From Acinetobacter marinus (GTDB lineage Bacteria; Pseudomonadota; Gammaproteobacteria; Pseudomonadales; Moraxellaceae), in NCBI RefSeq assembly GCF_900096915.1, contig NZ_FMYK01000008.1, positions 30,874 through 94,873 of the forward strand: a stretch of DNA of 64,000 nucleotides. The letters run 5' to 3'. The notes under the pieces were generated by a model. The model ran no database searches, had not been told where the DNA came from, and saw only the letters and a list, made by a program, of their open reading frames with translations. Made by a program: the position numbers and the translations under genes. This document shows, one piece after another, positions 60,385-64,000 of this stretch. Within the stretch, counting starts at the first letter, position 1, and each line of letters opens with the position of its first letter.

Positions 60385-61143
60385 TTAACTCGCCATCGCA
60401 TTCTGATCGATCTGTTCCAGACTGGCATTAATCACCGCCAAGAGTTCATTGAGTTGTTGGCGACTGATGCGTGTTTCAAATAATGAAGTGAGCCATTTAC
60501 TTTGATGCTGGCGAAGTTGTTGGGTGCTTTCTGCTTCTGCGATCGCAACGACCAAACGCTTTGCCATCAAGCCCGCATATTGCTGTAAAGTGTGTTGCAT
60601 CAAAGTTTTCACCTCATCAAAACCGATGGTGTGTATTTTCGCTTTTTCACTGTGTTGATCTTTAGCTACATCATGCTCGGCTAAGTTATTTTCATGCTGC
60701 TTAATTATTGTTGGTGCTTTAAATGGCGAGGGCGCTTCTGGCTGTGCTTGAGCTGTGTCAGACTGAATATTGGTGCTGGATTTGGTAATGTGACTTGTCG
60801 ATTGATTTGCGCTGAATTTCTCTGAATCTAATTTATCAATGTGATTGGATGCATGTGCTTTTTGAATGAGTTGTTGAGATGCGTTTGTCGCACTAGGACT
60901 AGACGGAATAATAGATGCTGTCTCTGATCCTGCAATATTGATAATGAGCCCTAAATCTAATAAATTTTGAAAATTTTCAGTACTTGCGATTTTTCCACGT
61001 GCGTCGAAGCTGAGTTGTTTTAGTTCATCTTTTTCGAGTAATAACAGCAGGGTACGAGTGCGTGCATTGAGCTTTTGCTGGCGCTGCGTGAGTTCTAAAT
61101 TTCCTGCATCAGTTCGCTTATAATCACTTAAATGGATCATCAT
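60385..61143 (-). CDS. Protein of unknown function, with Ser/Thr/Gln-rich linker
   Basis: 252 aa. An N-terminal winged-helix-like region (LSDYKRTDAGNLELTQRQQK, RTRTLLLLLEKDELKQLSFD) spans about 1-70. A polar linker (about 75-165) follows, then a helical C-terminus (VKTLMQHTLQQYAGLMAKRL and later). I recognise no family. A run of eight G lies immediately before its ATG on the minus strand and acts as the ribosome site. Confidence 0.7.
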   Translation of the reverse strand: MMIHLSDYKRTDAGNLELTQRQQKLNARTRTLLLLLEKDELKQLSFDARGKIASTENFQNLLDLGLIINIAGSETASIIPSSPSATNASQQLIQKAHASNHIDKLDSEKFSANQSTSHITKSSTNIQSDTAQAQPEAPSPFKAPTIIKQHENNLAEHDVAKDQHSEKAKIHTIGFDEVKTLMQHTLQQYAGLMAKRLVVAIAEAESTQQLRQHQSKWLTSLFETRISRQQLNELLAVINASLEQIDQNAMAS

Positions 61144-61325
61144 GTCACCCCCCCCAGAAATAAGCGTTTAAAATATCAGGATAAAATGACAAAATCGTGA
61201 CGAGAATAGGATGCAATCGCAAATACAACCGTTGAGATAATGCATGGCGTGTTGGTGGATTAAAGAGGCTCGAAATTTCCGCTTTTTTCTACTATGATGA
61301 GAACGCAAATACAGGAGATAAATAC

Positions 61326-61781
61326 ATGGAAAAATTATATTTAGAAGATTTGGCAGTGGGTCAAACCTATCGAAGCAGTGAATACACGCTAACCGAAGAC
61401 AATATCAAGCAATTCGCATCAGCTTACGATCCGCAACCTTTTCACTTAGATGATCAAGCGGCATCGGCACACCCTGTATTTCAGGGGTTGGCGGGTAGCG
61501 GATGGCAGACTGCCGCAATTACCATGCGCCTTTGGGTGGAGAGCTTCCCTGTAGCGGGCGGTTTGGTTGGGTTTGGTGCGGATGTACAATGGAAGCGTCC
61601 GACCAGACCGAATGATGTATTACATGTTCAGTCTGAAATTACCGATTTGCGCCGTTCACAGTCGAAGCCGAATCAAGGCATTATCACGCTATTTAGCCAA
61701 ACCATAAATCAAAATAATGAGGTCGTTCAGGAGTCGACCACGAAAATCTTGGTGTGGAGCAAAGATTCAGGCGTGCTATAG
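61326..61781 (+). CDS. MaoC-like (hotdog) dehydratase
   Basis: 151 aa. Single hotdog-fold domain of the MaoC type. The catalytic segment is FASAYDPQPFHLDDQAASAH (Asp and His), and the strands GGLVGFGADVQWKRPTRPND belong to the core. Such proteins hydrate 2-enoyl-CoA; the exact substrate is not known. A promising ACAGGAGATAAATAC site precedes the ATG. Confidence 0.9.
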   Translation: MEKLYLEDLAVGQTYRSSEYTLTEDNIKQFASAYDPQPFHLDDQAASAHPVFQGLAGSGWQTAAITMRLWVESFPVAGGLVGFGADVQWKRPTRPNDVLHVQSEITDLRRSQSKPNQGIITLFSQTINQNNEVVQESTTKILVWSKDSGVL

Positions 61782-61816
61782 CGGTTACCTTTCGTATAGA
61801 TGCGTTCATAAGATGG

Positions 61817-63076
61817 TTACTGGTGCATGCTGGCAAGTTGCTTGCGAGGCGGTTTATCCCGATCGTGGGACTTGTTTGGACGTTGATACAGTGCCAAGCC
61901 CATCTTCTGCATGCGCCGACCTTGATTTTGTAAATACTGATGCAGTTTGGGGCTATGTTTGGCGCCCGTATACAAAATCAAATTACGAATGAGTAAGTAG
62001 TAGGCAAACCATGAGGCAGGGCGAGTGTCTAAGCCAAGGTTTTGCATGCGCTTTTTACCAATGAAAAACTGCGTAATTTCTAAATGCTGTCGATAAGCGA
62101 GTTTTTGTTGTAAAGGACTAAAGTGAAGATATTCTCGATAGAAAGGTTCTTTCGATAAACTGCGCCCTAACGCTGAGCTGGACTGATCAGCAGCAGGATG
62201 TGAGAATTGTAGCCAATACAGCCAGCGCCAAGCCACGGATTCCTTTTGTACAGCCCAATGTTCTTCCACACCCATGAGCCAGCCAACGTAGCGCCAGAAA
62301 TGTAAATAATCATCGACCTCGCTTTGATTTGGAAAAATGCCCAAAGCACGAATACCCAATAGCACCACACTTGAAAAGGCAATATTGGTCATTGCAAGAT
62401 CATATTGGTTGATCGGGACACCCCATGTTTGACTGTCCCAACGATCAGATTTTTTTAATTGATGACGGACTAAAGCGTGGATAAATCGCACATAAATCGT
62501 TGAAGTAAAGCCTGCATTAAAGCGTTGCAAGCCATTCATTTCAGTAATATCAATCCACCATTTTGTCGTTTCAGCCAAACGCACATTGACCTGTTGTTTC
62601 AGTGCACCAGTCATCACCAGAGGTTGATTGAAACCAGGAAATAAATAACCTGCCATCAAAGAGACATCACGCAAAATAAAACCATTATTGATACCAAGAC
62701 GATGGGTAAATTGAACGGCATTGTTAATTTTTTGCGGATCAAGCCAAGCGGGTGTTTGCTCTAGGTGCGCAAAAAAATCATATAGAATCTCGATACCATC
62801 CGCCTGCAACCCAGTCACATCATCTGGTAAATGATCAAAGCCTTGAAATAGTGCAATTTCAAAGCATTTACGACGAACTTTAGGCGCCTGCATCACCCAT
62901 TCAATGACCGCATCCATAGGTGAGTCGCCAACATTTAAATCCCGTCCGATCTGGCAATGCTCAGCATAATTGGGCTGAACTGGTGCATCGCAAAGGTGAT
63001 TTAAAATCTGCGTGAACCAATTACTATGTTGAGTATGCTCAAATGCAATCAGACGAGTCGGAGAGGTTGGTGACAT
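61817..63076 (-). CDS. Oxygenase MpaB-type DUF2236 protein
   Basis: 419 aa. DUF2236 (latex-clearing-protein/MpaB-like) helical protein. The region VIEWVMQAPKVRRKCFEIALF is followed by LGINNGFILRDVSLMAGYLF and ETTKWWIDITEMNGLQRF, with charged and His residues that may hold haem. VRFIHALVRHQLKKSDRWD is the typical RxxHAxxR-like motif. The C-terminus is basic. Rubber oxygenase Lcp and MpaB are members; substrate here unknown. It is divergent from a TetR-type gene. Confidence 0.85.
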   Translation of the reverse strand: MSPTSPTRLIAFEHTQHSNWFTQILNHLCDAPVQPNYAEHCQIGRDLNVGDSPMDAVIEWVMQAPKVRRKCFEIALFQGFDHLPDDVTGLQADGIEILYDFFAHLEQTPAWLDPQKINNAVQFTHRLGINNGFILRDVSLMAGYLFPGFNQPLVMTGALKQQVNVRLAETTKWWIDITEMNGLQRFNAGFTSTIYVRFIHALVRHQLKKSDRWDSQTWGVPINQYDLAMTNIAFSSVVLLGIRALGIFPNQSEVDDYLHFWRYVGWLMGVEEHWAVQKESVAWRWLYWLQFSHPAADQSSSALGRSLSKEPFYREYLHFSPLQQKLAYRQHLEITQFFIGKKRMQNLGLDTRPASWFAYYLLIRNLILYTGAKHSPKLHQYLQNQGRRMQKMGLALYQRPNKSHDRDKPPRKQLASMHQ

Positions 63077-63087
63077 GACTTTTTACT

Positions 63088-63140
63088 CTGTATACGTTTT
63101 AATCATATGCTAATATGAATATTTATTTGCATTCAATTCG
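63088..63140. promoter_or_regulatory. Possible operator in the DUF2236-TetR spacer
   Basis: ATGCTAATATG (63109-63119) and ATTTATTTGCAT (63120-63131) form an imperfect A/T-rich palindrome between the two divergent genes. It could be the TetR-type operator; support is weak. Confidence 0.35.
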
Positions 63141-63219
63141 CATTATCAAAAGGAAATTGATGAACCCAAGAAATGCGTAGCGAAAATGGCAGAAGCCATA
63201 CAATGAAAGCAGGGAAGAT

Positions 63220-63825
63220 ATGAGAAAAAGACCGCAACAACAGCGTGCCAAGCGCATCGTTGATGATATTTTGGATGCGACTTTGCGCTGTATTAGTCGA
63301 CATGGCGTGCAACATACAACAACACCTAAAATTGCTGAAATATCAGGTGTCAGTGTCGGTTCTATCTATCAATATTTTGAAAATAAAGAACAAATTATTG
63401 CTGAGTTGCTACTGCGTAAAAGTGAAAAGCTGGGATTGGCGTTCAAAGCCTTAGTGATCGAAGAACAACATAAATCTATTCAAGAAGTGATTCGAAGTAG
63501 CATTGAGTTCGGCTTTGAGTCGCTTAAAGCAGACCAAGGCTTTCTCATAGAAATCCTAAAAAACTGGCACGAATACACTGAAACCAAACCAGCACAAATA
63601 CTCGAAAAACACTTTTATGAGGTCGGCATCTATGTTTTTAATCGCTTTTATAGCCACTGGAGTTTTGAAACCTTGAAGCATAAATCATTTGTCATTATCA
63701 ACAGCACCCTATTCACGATGATGCGCTTTGTGAGCCACAATCAGTTTATGATTGAAGAAGCCCGCTTAAAAACAGAATTATTCAGCATGCTCTTGGCTTA
63801 TCTTGATCAGCCAGACACAGCATAA
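63220..63825 (+). CDS. TetR-family transcriptional regulator
   Basis: 201 aa. An N-terminal HTH (DDILDATLRCISRHGVQHTT, then PKIAEISGVSVGSIYQYFEN) is followed by a ligand-binding helical domain (about 70-195). It lies divergently from the DUF2236 oxygenase gene and so likely controls it. The start ATG at 63220 gives RKRPQQQRAKRIVDDIL, which is typical. Confidence 0.9.
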   Translation: MRKRPQQQRAKRIVDDILDATLRCISRHGVQHTTTPKIAEISGVSVGSIYQYFENKEQIIAELLLRKSEKLGLAFKALVIEEQHKSIQEVIRSSIEFGFESLKADQGFLIEILKNWHEYTETKPAQILEKHFYEVGIYVFNRFYSHWSFETLKHKSFVIINSTLFTMMRFVSHNQFMIEEARLKTELFSMLLAYLDQPDTA

Positions 63826-63919
63826 AGCCAAAAAATAGAAAAATTGGCGTAGAATTGAGCGCTAAAGTGGCAAAATGAACATTAAATACGCACCCGATAA
63901 AAAAGAATAAGAAATGGGG

Positions 63920-63960
63920 TTGCGTTGGTTTTGGAATGGTGTAGAATGCGCACCTATCGG
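63920..63960 (+). promoter_or_regulatory. Promoter with G/C-rich discriminator at the right edge
   Basis: TTGCGT (63920-63925) and TAGAAT (63942-63947) are spaced by 16 bases, followed by GCGCACC. A G/C-rich discriminator is typical of stringently controlled rRNA or tRNA promoters. The transcript lies outside the window. Confidence 0.45.
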
Positions 63961-64000
63961 CGGAGATGCAGATTAAAAATTATTGATAAACAATGACTTA

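Overview
The window looks like the replication-origin region of an Acinetobacter (Moraxellaceae) chromosome. The gene order gyrB-recF-dnaN-dnaA on the minus strand, divergent from rpmH-rnpA-yidD-yidC-mnmE on the plus strand, is the usual origin neighbourhood. DnaA begins MLWAECLERL, a porin resembles Omp33-36, and many intergenic spacers are A/T-rich in the Acinetobacter manner. The genus is an inference from remembered protein sequences; no search was run.

Layout. 1-2.4 kb: end of the pyruvate dehydrogenase genes (aceE partial, aceF), followed by a repeat-rich intergenic stretch. 2.7-6.9 kb: a PepD-type dipeptidase, purEK, and a small GNAT protein; the purE upstream spacer carries DnaA-box-like sequences. 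7-18.6 kb: replication initiation genes, oriC, and the ribosomal protein/RNase P/membrane insertase/tRNA-modification cluster. 18.6-20.5 kb: an A/T-rich insertion with one AlbA_2 (Schlafen-like)/HATPase gene preceded by an array of a 9-bp repeat. 20.5-26.8 kb: an accessory metabolic locus with an AraC-type regulator that lacks an internal segment, a 3-hydroxyacyl-CoA dehydrogenase-like gene, a frameshifted Baeyer-Villiger-type flavin monooxygenase, an SDR, an alpha/beta hydrolase and a 2-oxoglutarate/Fe(II)-type oxygenase. Two copies of a 37-bp tandem operator-like sequence precede the dehydrogenase and the monooxygenase. 26.9-29.3 kb: a nucleobase permease (NCS2) and a porin. 29.6-33.4 kb: prfB with its programmed +1 frameshift, an ArsR-type regulator behind a nested palindrome, an old-yellow-enzyme reductase and an exported metallo-hydrolase. 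33.6-42.2 kb: waaA, rsmE, mscS, a Usp protein and several exported or unknown proteins. 42.4-52.2 kb: mpl, acs, a secreted hydrolase, LysR and TetR regulators, an HPP membrane protein, murD and ftsW. 52.5-60.3 kb: gluQ-dksA, nudF-cpdA, thiC with a TPP riboswitch, a lipoprotein, hpt and a GlsB-type protein. 60.4-64 kb: an unknown protein, a MaoC-type protein, a DUF2236 oxygenase with a divergent TetR regulator, and a promoter with a G/C-rich discriminator at the right edge.

Four sequences match the bacterial parS consensus (4254, 10268, 33559, 37474), as expected around an origin, although parA and parB are not in the window. The least conventional items are the AlbA_2 gene with its repeat array, the AraC operator pair with a damaged regulator and damaged target gene, the shared sequence vocabulary of the purE upstream spacer and the dnaA-rpmH spacer, and the nested palindrome before the ArsR gene.
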